A stretch of DNA of 5,380 nt from an uncultured Oscillospiraceae bacterium (GTDB taxonomy: Bacteria; Bacillota; Clostridia; Oscillospirales; Ruminococcaceae). Positions 1-5,380 of this stretch are shown here, in pieces (positions within the stretch are counted from its first letter, which is position 1; each line of letters opens with the position of its first letter). The notes beneath the pieces are model-generated. The model had not been told where the DNA came from and made no database searches. It worked only from the letters and a program-made list of their open reading frames with translations. The translations under genes were made by a program, and so were the position numbers. The stretch is from assembly GCA_958403605.1 (NCBI GenBank), contig CATXYA010000155.1:1-5380 (forward strand). The letters are read 5' to 3'.

Positions 1-148
1 GGCGGCACTGGGGCCGGTGCCCCTGGGCGCCGTCGAGGTGTGCGCGGCCACGGGCCTCGCCTTCCCCGCGGTGCTGGCGGCTTTTACGGAGCTGGAGATG
101 GCGGGCAGCGTTTTGCCCGCCGCCGGGCGCCGGTACGTGCTCAAATGA
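1..148 (+). CDS. dprA: DNA-processing protein DprA, C-terminal end (5' truncated by window)
   Basis: The reading frame is open from base 2 to the TGA at 146-148 and gives 48 residues of a protein tail. The visible part contains 'TGLAFPAVLAAFTELEMAG' and ends in 'GRRYVLK'. This matches the small winged-helix domain that closes many DprA (Smf) proteins, in which a 'TGL...V...L.ELE.AG' helix-turn-helix is followed by a G-R-Y-V strand. In the known family, DprA binds incoming single-stranded DNA and loads RecA during natural transformation. Its main Rossmann-like domain would lie upstream of this window and cannot be seen. The call rests on this short tail plus position: dprA directly upstream of topA is a well-known order in Firmicutes. 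Another winged-helix protein is possible but less likely. Confidence 0.82.
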   Translation, partial: AALGPVPLGAVEVCAATGLAFPAVLAAFTELEMAGSVLPAAGRRYVLK

Positions 149-157
149 ATGAAATGC

Positions 158-164
158 AAAGGAA
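158..164 (+). promoter_or_regulatory. Ribosome binding site for topA
   Basis: AAAGGAA lies 11 bases upstream of the ATG at 176. It is a moderate Shine-Dalgarno match with slightly long spacing. It favours the start at 176 over the in-frame ATG at 149, which has no purine-rich site ahead of it. Confidence 0.6.
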
Positions 165-175
165 CGGTTCATCAC

Positions 176-2275
176 ATGTCTAAACTCGTCATCGTGGAGT
201 CTCCGGCGAAAGCCAAGACCATCCGCAAATATCTGGGCAACGGCTACGAGGTCACGGCCTCCATGGGCCATATCCGCGACTTGCCGGCCAGCCAGCTGGG
301 CATCGATGTGGAGCACAACTACACGCCCCAGTACATCAACATCAAGGGCAAGGAAAAGATCATCAAGGAGCTGAAAAGCGAGGCCAAGCAGGCGGACACT
401 GTCTATCTGGCGACGGACCCGGACCGCGAGGGCGAGGCCATCAGCTGGCATCTGGCGAATCTGCTGGGCCTGGACGTGGGCGCGGCCAACCGCGTCACCT
501 TCGGCGAGATCACCAAGAAAGGCGTCACCCAGGGCATGGCGGCCCCGCGCGCCATCGATATGGACCTGTTCAACGCGCAGCAGGCCCGCCGCATCCTGGA
601 CCGCCTGGTGGGCTACAAGCTCAGCCCGTTTTTGTGGCGCAAGGTGCGCCGGGGCCTCTCGGCGGGCCGCGTGCAGAGCGTGGCCGTGCGCCTGATCGTG
701 GACCGGGAGGTGGAGATCGAGGCCTTCATCCCCGAGGAGTACTGGAACATCGACGCGCTGCTGTCGCCGCCGTCCAGCACCCGCAAGTTCACCGCGCGCC
801 TGTTCGCCACGGCGGACGGCAAAAAGCTGGAGGTGAAAAGCGAGGCCGAGGCCAAGGCCGTGACGGATGCGCTGGAGGGTGCCCAGTACACGGTGAAGAG
901 CCTGTCCAAGGGCAAGCGCAAGAAATCGCCCGCGCCGCCGTTTATCACCTCCACGCTGCAGCAGGAGGCCAGCCGCCGGCTGGGCTTCACCGCCACGCGC
1001 ACCATGCGCGCGGCCCAGACGCTGTACGAGGGCATGGAGGTGGCCGGGCAGGGCACCATGGGCCTGATCACCTACATGCGTACCGACAGCCTGCGCATCG
1101 CCGACGAGGCGGTGGCCGCGGCCAAGGAGTTCATCGGCGGCCAGTGGGGCGAGGCGTACGTGTGCAATTATAAGCGCACCTACAAATCCCGCAGCGCCAC
1201 CGCGGCCCAGGACGCCCACGAGGCCATCCGCCCCACCAATCCCGGCCTGACGCCGGACGAGGTGGAAAAGAGCATCACCGGCGACGCGGCCAAGCTGTAC
1301 CGGCTGATCTGGAGCCGCTTCATCGCCAGCCAGATGAGCGATTGCCTGCAGGATACCGTCTCGGCGGACATCGCCGCCGGCGGATATGTGTTCCGGGCCA
1401 GCGGCTACGTGGTGACCTTCGAGGGCTTCACGGCGCTGTACGAGGAGGCCACGGACGAGAAGGAGAAAAAAGAGACCGCGCTGCCCCCGCTGGCCGAGGG
1501 CGACGTGCTGAAGCTGCGGGAGCTCAAGCCCGAGCAGAAGTTCACCCAGCCGCCCGCGCGCTACACCGAGGCCACGCTCATCAAGGCGCTGGAGGAGAAC
1601 GGCATCGGCCGCCCCTCCACCTACGCGCCCATCATCACCACCATCATCGACCGCGGCTACGTGGAGCGGGACCAGAAAAAGCTGCTGCCCACCAAGCTGG
1701 GCCGGGTCATCAACGACCTGATGCTGGCCCAGTTCCCGGATATCGTGGACGTGACGTTCTCCGCCGGCATGGAAAAGCAGCTGGACAAGGTGGAGAGCGG
1801 CAAGGAGGACTGGCACGACGTCATCGACCAGTTCTACCAGGGCTTCGACGCCTCGCTGCAGCACGCGGAAGAGGCCATGAAGGACCAGAAGATCAAGATC
1901 CCCGACGAGGAGACGGACGAGGTGTGCGAGCTGTGCGGGCGCAAAATGGTCATCAAGACCGGGCGCTACGGCAAATTTTTGGCCTGTCCGGGCTTCCCGG
2001 AGTGCCGCAACACCCGGCGCATCGTGCAGGCGACGCCGGGCAGCTGCCCCAAGTGCGGGGGCCGCATGCTGCTCCGCCGCTCAAAACGCGGGCGCATCTA
2101 CTACGGGTGCGAGAAAAACCCGGGCTGCGATTTCATGACCTGGAACGAGCCCACCGCCGAGACGTGCCCGCAGTGCGGGGCCACACTGTTCAAAAAGGGC
2201 GGCAAAAGCGGCATGCTGCTGTGTGAAAAAGAGGGCTGCGGTTATTCGCGCCCCGTGTCCCAGGAGAAGAAATGA
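176..2275 (+). CDS. topA: DNA topoisomerase I (type IA)
   Basis: This 699-residue enzyme relaxes negatively supercoiled DNA by cutting and passing one strand, using a transient 5'-phosphotyrosine link. The Toprim domain (about residues 3-115) opens with 'KLVIVESPAKAKTI', with catalytic Glu8, and carries the metal-binding acidic triad in 'DPDREGE' (Asp81, Asp83, Glu85). The core follows with 'SAGRVQSVAVRLI' (162-174), the active-site Tyr300 and conserved Arg302 in 'ITYMRTDS', 'HEAIRPT' (348-354) and 'GIGRPSTYAPII' (477-488). The C-terminus has three four-cysteine zinc fingers: Cys584/587/604/610, 624/627/645/651 and 664/667/683/688. The length is normal for the Firmicutes form. The start at 176 gives the family's usual N-terminus just before strand one and has the better ribosome site. 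An in-frame ATG at 149 would add nine residues of no family character. The stop overlaps the trmFO start, so the two are probably translationally coupled. Confidence 0.97.
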   Translation: MSKLVIVESPAKAKTIRKYLGNGYEVTASMGHIRDLPASQLGIDVEHNYTPQYINIKGKEKIIKELKSEAKQADTVYLATDPDREGEAISWHLANLLGLDVGAANRVTFGEITKKGVTQGMAAPRAIDMDLFNAQQARRILDRLVGYKLSPFLWRKVRRGLSAGRVQSVAVRLIVDREVEIEAFIPEEYWNIDALLSPPSSTRKFTARLFATADGKKLEVKSEAEAKAVTDALEGAQYTVKSLSKGKRKKSPAPPFITSTLQQEASRRLGFTATRTMRAAQTLYEGMEVAGQGTMGLITYMRTDSLRIADEAVAAAKEFIGGQWGEAYVCNYKRTYKSRSATAAQDAHEAIRPTNPGLTPDEVEKSITGDAAKLYRLIWSRFIASQMSDCLQDTVSADIAAGGYVFRASGYVVTFEGFTALYEEATDEKEKKETALPPLAEGDVLKLRELKPEQKFTQPPARYTEATLIKALEENGIGRPSTYAPIITTIIDRGYVERDQKKLLPTKLGRVINDLMLAQFPDIVDVTFSAGMEKQLDKVESGKEDWHDVIDQFYQGFDASLQHAEEAMKDQKIKIPDEETDEVCELCGRKMVIKTGRYGKFLACPGFPECRNTRRIVQATPGSCPKCGGRMLLRRSKRGRIYYGCEKNPGCDFMTWNEPTAETCPQCGATLFKKGGKSGMLLCEKEGCGYSRPVSQEKK
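2262..2266 (+). promoter_or_regulatory. Ribosome binding site for trmFO, inside topA
   Basis: AGGAG lies within the last codons of topA. It is 5 bases from the ATG at 2272 and 11 bases from a second in-frame ATG at 2278. The closer spacing mildly favours 2272, but either could be used. Confidence 0.6.
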
Positions 2276-3603
2276 CCATGCACATCCGAATCATCGGCGC
2301 GGGGCTCGCGGGGTGCGAGGCCGCGCTGTACCTGGCACGCCGCGGCTTGGCCGTGGAGCTGTGCGAGCAGAAACCGCAGAAGTTTTCCCCCGCCCACAAG
2401 AACGCTGATTTCGCGGAATTGGTATGCTCCAATTCCCTGAAGGCGGACCGGCTGGATTCCGCCTCCGGCCTGCTGAAGGCCGAGATGAAGCTGCTGGGCG
2501 ACGAGTTGCTGGCCGAGGCCGAGGCCTGCCGCGTGGCCGCGGGCGGCGCGCTGGCCGTGGACCGGGGCCTCTTTGCCGCCGCCGTCACAGAGCGGGTGCG
2601 CCAGTGCCCCGGCATCACGGTGACACCGGGCGAGGTGACCTCCATTTCCACCGACCCGGACGTGATCACCCTGGTGGCGACCGGGCCGCTGACGGAGGGG
2701 GCGCTGGCCGCCGAGATCGGCCGTTTGACGGGCTGTGCGGCGCTGTCGTTCTATGACGCCGCCGCGCCCATCGTCACGGCGGAGAGCTTGGAGATGGAAA
2801 AGATCTTCGCCGCGTCCCGCTATGGCCGCGGCACGGCGGATTACCTCAACTGCCCCTTCGACAAAGCGGGCTACGAGGCATTTTATGAGGCGCTGCGCGG
2901 CGCCGAACGCGCCGAGCTGCACGCCTTTGACGGCGAGCCGTCGGTGTACGAGGGCTGCATGCCCATCGAGGTGATGGCGCAGCGCGGGGCGGACACCATG
3001 CGCTACGGGCCGCTGCGCCCGGTGGGCCTTACGGACCCGCGCACGGGCCACCGCCCCTGGGCCAACGTACAGCTGCGGGCGGAAAACGCCGAGGGCACGC
3101 TGTACAATCTGGTGGGCTTCCAGACCAATTTGAAATTCGGCGAACAGAAACGGGTGTTCTCCATGATCCCCGGCCTGGCGCATGCGGAATTCGCCCGCTA
3201 CGGCGTGATGCACCGCAATTCGTTTTTGGACAGCCCCCGCCTGCTGGGGCCGGACCTGGCGCTGAAAAAACAGCCCAACGTCTATTTTGCCGGGCAGATC
3301 ACGGGCTTTGAGGGCTATGTGGAGAGCATGGCCAGCGGCCTGGCGGCGGCCCGCGCCATTGCGGCGCGCCTGGCGGGCGCGCCGGTGCCGCAATACCCCG
3401 AGACGACGATGCTGGGCGCGCTGCTGCGCTACATCGCCGCGCCGCAGAAGGATTTTCAGCCCATGGGCGCCAACATGGGCATTCTGCCGCCGCTGGAAAC
3501 GCGCGTGCGCGACAAGCGCCTGCGCTACGAGCAGCTGGCGGACCGCGCCGTTGCCGCGCTGCAAAAAGAGCTGGCGGCGCAGAGCGCACAAGACCCATTT
3601 TGA
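2272..3603 (+). CDS. trmFO: Methylenetetrahydrofolate--tRNA-(uracil-5-)-methyltransferase TrmFO
   Basis: TrmFO makes 5-methyluridine at position 54 of the tRNA T-loop. It uses methylenetetrahydrofolate as carbon donor and FAD as cofactor, unlike the SAM-dependent TrmA. The 443-residue product starts with a dinucleotide-binding fold, 'IIGAGLAGCEAALYLARRG' (residues 7-25). Two cysteines match the functional pair known from the Bacillus enzyme (Cys53 and Cys226 there): Cys52 in 'ELVCSNSLKAD' and Cys229 in 'YEGCMPIE'. Other family blocks are 'MRYGPLRPVGL' (243-253), 'LYNLVGFQTNLKFGEQKRVF' (277-296) and the FAD-contacting 'GQITGFEGYVES' (341-352). The length is normal for the family. It was historically named gid and is distinct from the longer MnmG (GidA), which shares the fold. 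The ATG at 2272 overlaps the topA stop as ATGA; starting at 2278 would remove only two residues. Its place right after topA is a common Firmicutes arrangement. Confidence 0.97.
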   Translation: MTMHIRIIGAGLAGCEAALYLARRGLAVELCEQKPQKFSPAHKNADFAELVCSNSLKADRLDSASGLLKAEMKLLGDELLAEAEACRVAAGGALAVDRGLFAAAVTERVRQCPGITVTPGEVTSISTDPDVITLVATGPLTEGALAAEIGRLTGCAALSFYDAAAPIVTAESLEMEKIFAASRYGRGTADYLNCPFDKAGYEAFYEALRGAERAELHAFDGEPSVYEGCMPIEVMAQRGADTMRYGPLRPVGLTDPRTGHRPWANVQLRAENAEGTLYNLVGFQTNLKFGEQKRVFSMIPGLAHAEFARYGVMHRNSFLDSPRLLGPDLALKKQPNVYFAGQITGFEGYVESMASGLAAARAIAARLAGAPVPQYPETTMLGALLRYIAAPQKDFQPMGANMGILPPLETRVRDKRLRYEQLADRAVAALQKELAAQSAQDPF

Positions 3604-3608
3604 GGAGG
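3603..3608 (+). promoter_or_regulatory. Ribosome binding site for plsX, overlapping the trmFO stop
   Basis: A consensus AGGAGG begins on the last base of the trmFO TGA stop and ends 8 bases before the plsX ATG. Strength and spacing are near ideal and fix the plsX start at 3617. Confidence 0.85.
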
Positions 3609-3616
3609 GACTTTCC

Positions 3617-4624
3617 ATGAACATCATCATCGACGCCATGGGCGGCGACAACGCGCCCGCGGAAATTTTGAAGGGGGCCGCCGAGGCCGTCCGGGAATAC
3701 GGCGTCTCCATCACGGCGGTGGGGCGCGCCGAGGCCATCGAGGCCGCGGCCAAGGCGCAGAACATCGACTTGACAGGCATCGCCGTCGTCAACGCTTCCG
3801 AAGAGATCAGCATGTGCGACGAGCCCACGGCGGCCATCCGCCACAAGAAGGATTCCTCCATGGTGGTGGGCCTGCGGCTGCTGGCCGAGGGCAAGGGCGA
3901 CGCCTTTGTGTCCGCCGGGTCCACGGGCGCGCTGCTGGCGGGGGCCATGCTCATCGTCAAGCGGCTGAAGGGCGTCAAGCGCCCGGCCATCGGCACGGTG
4001 ATCCCCGGCACGGTGCAGCCGTACCTGCTGCTGGACTCCGGCGCCAACGTGGAGTGCCGCCCCGAGATGCTGAACGCCTTTGCCACCATGGGCAGCGTGT
4101 ACATGGAAAAGGTGCTGGGCCGCAAGGAACCCAAGGTGTGCCTGGTGAACAACGGCGCCGAGGAGAGCAAGGGCACGCCCGTTTACGTGGAGGCCCACCA
4201 GCTGCTCAAGCACAATCAAAATATCAATTTTGGCGGCAACATCGAGCCGCGGGACATCCCCACGGGCGAGGCCGACGTGGTGGTGTGCGACGGCTTCACG
4301 GGCAACGTCATTTTGAAGCTCACCGAGGGCCTGGCCAAAAACCTGGTGGGGCAGATCAAAGAGGTGTTTTTGAAAAACCTCTCCTCCAAGCTGGCGTACC
4401 TGCTGGTGAAGGGCGGCATGAAGGATTTCAAAAAGAAGCTGGACGCCGACGAGCACGGCGGCGCGCTGATGATGGGCGTGTCGAAGCCCGTCATCAAGGC
4501 CCACGGCTCGTCCAAGGCCAAAGCGTTCAAAAACGCCATCCGGCAGGCCAAGTTCTGCGTGGAGGGCGGCGTGGTGGACGCCATGGCTGCACGGCTGGCC
4601 GCGGCGCAGCCTGAAGAGCAGTAA
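3617..4624 (+). CDS. plsX: Phosphate acyltransferase PlsX (acyl-ACP:phosphate acyltransferase)
   Basis: PlsX converts acyl-ACP and inorganic phosphate to acyl-phosphate, the donor that PlsY uses to acylate glycerol-3-phosphate. This is the first step of phospholipid synthesis in most bacteria. The 335-residue product has the family's opening 'IIIDAMGGDNAP' (residues 3-14), then 'DEPTAAIRHKKDSSM' (68-82), 'FVSAGSTGALLAGA' (97-110), 'LLLDSGANVECRPE' (137-150), 'NNGAEESKGT' (178-187) and 'VVVCDGFTGNVILKL' (221-235). The length is typical. The helical stretch at about 236-275 is mixed hydrophobic and basic, which fits the region by which the Bacillus enzyme is known to touch the membrane; that role here is inferred. 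No signal peptide or membrane-spanning segment is seen. It lies 13 bases after trmFO and 15 before rnc. In Bacillus, fabD, fabG and acpP sit between plsX and rnc; here none do, so its ACP partner must be encoded elsewhere. Confidence 0.97.
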   Translation: MNIIIDAMGGDNAPAEILKGAAEAVREYGVSITAVGRAEAIEAAAKAQNIDLTGIAVVNASEEISMCDEPTAAIRHKKDSSMVVGLRLLAEGKGDAFVSAGSTGALLAGAMLIVKRLKGVKRPAIGTVIPGTVQPYLLLDSGANVECRPEMLNAFATMGSVYMEKVLGRKEPKVCLVNNGAEESKGTPVYVEAHQLLKHNQNINFGGNIEPRDIPTGEADVVVCDGFTGNVILKLTEGLAKNLVGQIKEVFLKNLSSKLAYLLVKGGMKDFKKKLDADEHGGALMMGVSKPVIKAHGSSKAKAFKNAIRQAKFCVEGGVVDAMAARLAAAQPEEQ

Positions 4625-4630
4625 AGGAGG
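4623..4630 (+). promoter_or_regulatory. Ribosome binding site for rnc, overlapping the plsX stop
   Basis: AAAGGAGG begins inside the plsX TAA stop (4622-4624) and ends 9 bases before the ATG at 4640. It selects 4640 over the next in-frame ATG at 4649, which would be 18 bases away. Confidence 0.85.
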
Positions 4631-4639
4631 AGCAGTCCC

Positions 4640-5314
4640 ATGCGCAAAATGCACGAGCTGGAACAGGCCATCGGCTACACGTTCCAAAATAGAGCCCTGC
4701 TAGAGACGGCCCTCACCCATACCTCGTATGCCAATGAGGCCAAGCACGGCACCAAGCACAACGAGCGGCTGGAATTTTTGGGCGATTCCGTGCTGTCCAT
4801 CGTGGTGGCGGATTACTTATTCACCCACAAAAACATGCCCGAGGGCGAACTGACGCGCATGCGCGCCAGCCTGGTGTGCGAGACGGCGCTGTTCGGCTTT
4901 GCACAGCAGATCCAGCTGGGGGAATACCTGCGGCTGGGCCACGGCGAGGAGCTGGGCGGCGGCCGCACGCGCCCCAGCGTGGTGTCCGACGCCTTTGAGG
5001 CGCTGATCGCGGCGCTGTATCTGGACGGCGGCATCGAGCAGGCGCGGGCCTTCATCCTGCCCTTTGTCACGGCCTCGCTGACGGATAAAAACGCCGAGGA
5101 GGATTATAAGACCCATCTGCAGGAGATCATCCAGCAAAACCCCGAGGAGCGCGTGCGCTCCGTGGTCACCAGCGAGACGGGACCGGACCATGACAAGCAT
5201 TTCGTGGTGGAGGTGCATTTGAACTCAAACTGCATCGGCTCCGGCGAGGGGCATTCCAAAAAGCAGGCCGAGCAGGCCGCGGCCAAGGAGGCCCTGGCCC
5301 TGATGGGCTATTGA
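4640..5314 (+). CDS. rnc: Ribonuclease III
   Basis: RNase III is a homodimeric, Mg-dependent endonuclease that cuts double-stranded RNA. It releases rRNA precursors and processes some mRNAs and small RNAs. The 224-residue product has the usual two-domain layout. The catalytic domain (about 5-148) holds the signature 'NERLEFLGDSVL' (41-52), with Glu42, Glu45 and Asp49 matching Escherichia coli Glu38, Glu41 and Asp45. 'SDAFEALIAALYLDGG' (116-131) adds Asp117 and Glu120, matching the metal-binding Asp114 and Glu117. The double-stranded RNA-binding domain (about 155-223) shows 'DYKTHLQEIIQ', 'GPDHDKHFVVEV' and the C-terminal helix with 'SKKQAEQAAAKEAL' (206-219). All key residues are intact and the length is normal. 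The gene sits 15 bases after plsX and 20 before smc; rnc-smc is a conserved pair in Firmicutes. No long leader hairpin of the type cut in rnc self-regulation fits in the short upstream gap. Confidence 0.97.
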   Translation: MRKMHELEQAIGYTFQNRALLETALTHTSYANEAKHGTKHNERLEFLGDSVLSIVVADYLFTHKNMPEGELTRMRASLVCETALFGFAQQIQLGEYLRLGHGEELGGGRTRPSVVSDAFEALIAALYLDGGIEQARAFILPFVTASLTDKNAEEDYKTHLQEIIQQNPEERVRSVVTSETGPDHDKHFVVEVHLNSNCIGSGEGHSKKQAEQAAAKEALALMGY

Positions 5315-5320
5315 AGCAAT

Positions 5321-5326
5321 GAAGGA
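5321..5326 (+). promoter_or_regulatory. Ribosome binding site for smc
   Basis: GAAGGA in the 20-base rnc-smc gap ends 8 bases before the ATG at 5335. It is a fair Shine-Dalgarno match at good spacing. No room for a separate promoter exists in the gap, so smc is probably co-transcribed with rnc or driven from within it. Confidence 0.6.
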
Positions 5327-5334
5327 CGTGTGTC

Positions 5335-5380
5335 ATGTATTTAAAGGCTTTAGAGATCCAGGGCTTCAAGTCCTTCCCCG
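5335..5380 (+). CDS. smc: Chromosome segregation protein SMC, N-terminus (3' truncated by window)
   Basis: Only 15 codons are visible: MYLKALEIQGFKSFP. This is the characteristic first strand and turn of bacterial SMC proteins, which normally begin 'M-Y-L-K-x-L-E-I-x-G-F-K-S-F'. Full-length SMC is a roughly 1,200-residue ATPase with a long coiled coil and a hinge. With ScpA and ScpB it forms the condensin that compacts and helps separate chromosomes. The ATP-binding Walker A motif, hinge and coiled coils all lie beyond the window and cannot be checked. RecN and RecF are related ATPases with similar openings, but this exact start and the position right after rnc both favour SMC. The gene is cut by the window edge, not by any visible mutation. 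Confidence 0.93.
   Translation, partial: MYLKALEIQGFKSFP

Noticed and set aside
634..2226. Alternative plus-strand frames inside topA (634-1173 and 1342-2226)
   Set aside because: Their products are Arg-, Gly- and His-rich out-of-frame readings of topA with no domain character.
3287..3616. Possible N-terminal extension of plsX reaching back into trmFO
   Set aside because: The frame is open upstream, but the added residues are an Arg/Ala-rich shadow of trmFO. The family start motif and an ideal Shine-Dalgarno site both fix the start at 3617.
2242..4176. A 644-codon open frame on the minus strand across trmFO and the first half of plsX
   Set aside because: It lies opposite two intact, well-recognised genes. 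Its translation is low-complexity, rich in Arg, His, Gln and Ala, and resembles no family. Long antisense frames are expected where third positions are mostly G or C.
4361..4381. Short imperfect inverted repeat with T and A runs (GAGGTGTTTTT...AAAAACCTC) that resembles a weak terminator hairpin
   Set aside because: It lies inside plsX, the stem is mostly A-T with a bulge and a tiny loop, and no U-run follows. The sequence simply encodes KEVFLKNL.
3299..4687. A 462-codon open frame on the minus strand opposite trmFO, plsX and rnc
   Set aside because: Same cause: GC-rich codon use leaves few stops on the opposite strand. The His-, Gly- and Leu-rich product has no recognisable domain and there is no convincing ribosome site.
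5315..5334. Possible promoter or terminator between rnc and smc
   Set aside because: The 20-base gap is filled by the smc Shine-Dalgarno site. There is no hairpin with a T-run and no paired -35/-10 elements.

Overview
The window is a compact, all-plus-strand stretch of bacterial housekeeping genes. The order is dprA (3' end only), topA, trmFO, plsX, rnc and smc (first 15 codons only). The DNA is GC-rich, with G or C in most third codon positions. Strong AGGAGG-type Shine-Dalgarno sites, folate-dependent TrmFO, and the dprA-topA-trmFO and plsX-rnc-smc neighbourhoods all point to a GC-rich member of the Firmicutes (Bacillota). A clostridial lineage such as the Oscillospirales is my best guess, but this is inferred from gene content and style; no lineage marker was searched.

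Layout: bases 1-148 encode the winged-helix tail of DprA. After a 27-base gap comes topA (176-2275), a full type IA topoisomerase with three four-cysteine zinc fingers. trmFO (2272-3603) overlaps the topA stop by four bases. plsX (3617-4624) follows after 13 bases and rnc (4640-5314) after 15. smc begins at 5335, 20 bases after rnc, and runs off the window. No gap exceeds 30 bases, and I see no promoter, terminator, RNA gene, insertion sequence, CRISPR array or notable repeat. The spacing suggests one transcription unit, or several read through, with translational coupling at most junctions.

Functionally the genes are linked by growth and chromosome maintenance more than by one pathway: DNA uptake and recombination (DprA), supercoil relaxation (TopA), tRNA U54 methylation (TrmFO), the entry step of phospholipid synthesis (PlsX), double-stranded RNA processing (RNase III) and chromosome condensation (SMC). 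All catalytic residues I could check are present and no gene looks broken. The window appears ordinary. The points most worth a look are the joining of two conserved neighbourhoods with no acpP between plsX and rnc, and the stop/Shine-Dalgarno overlaps at the junctions. I found no evidence of an undescribed system.
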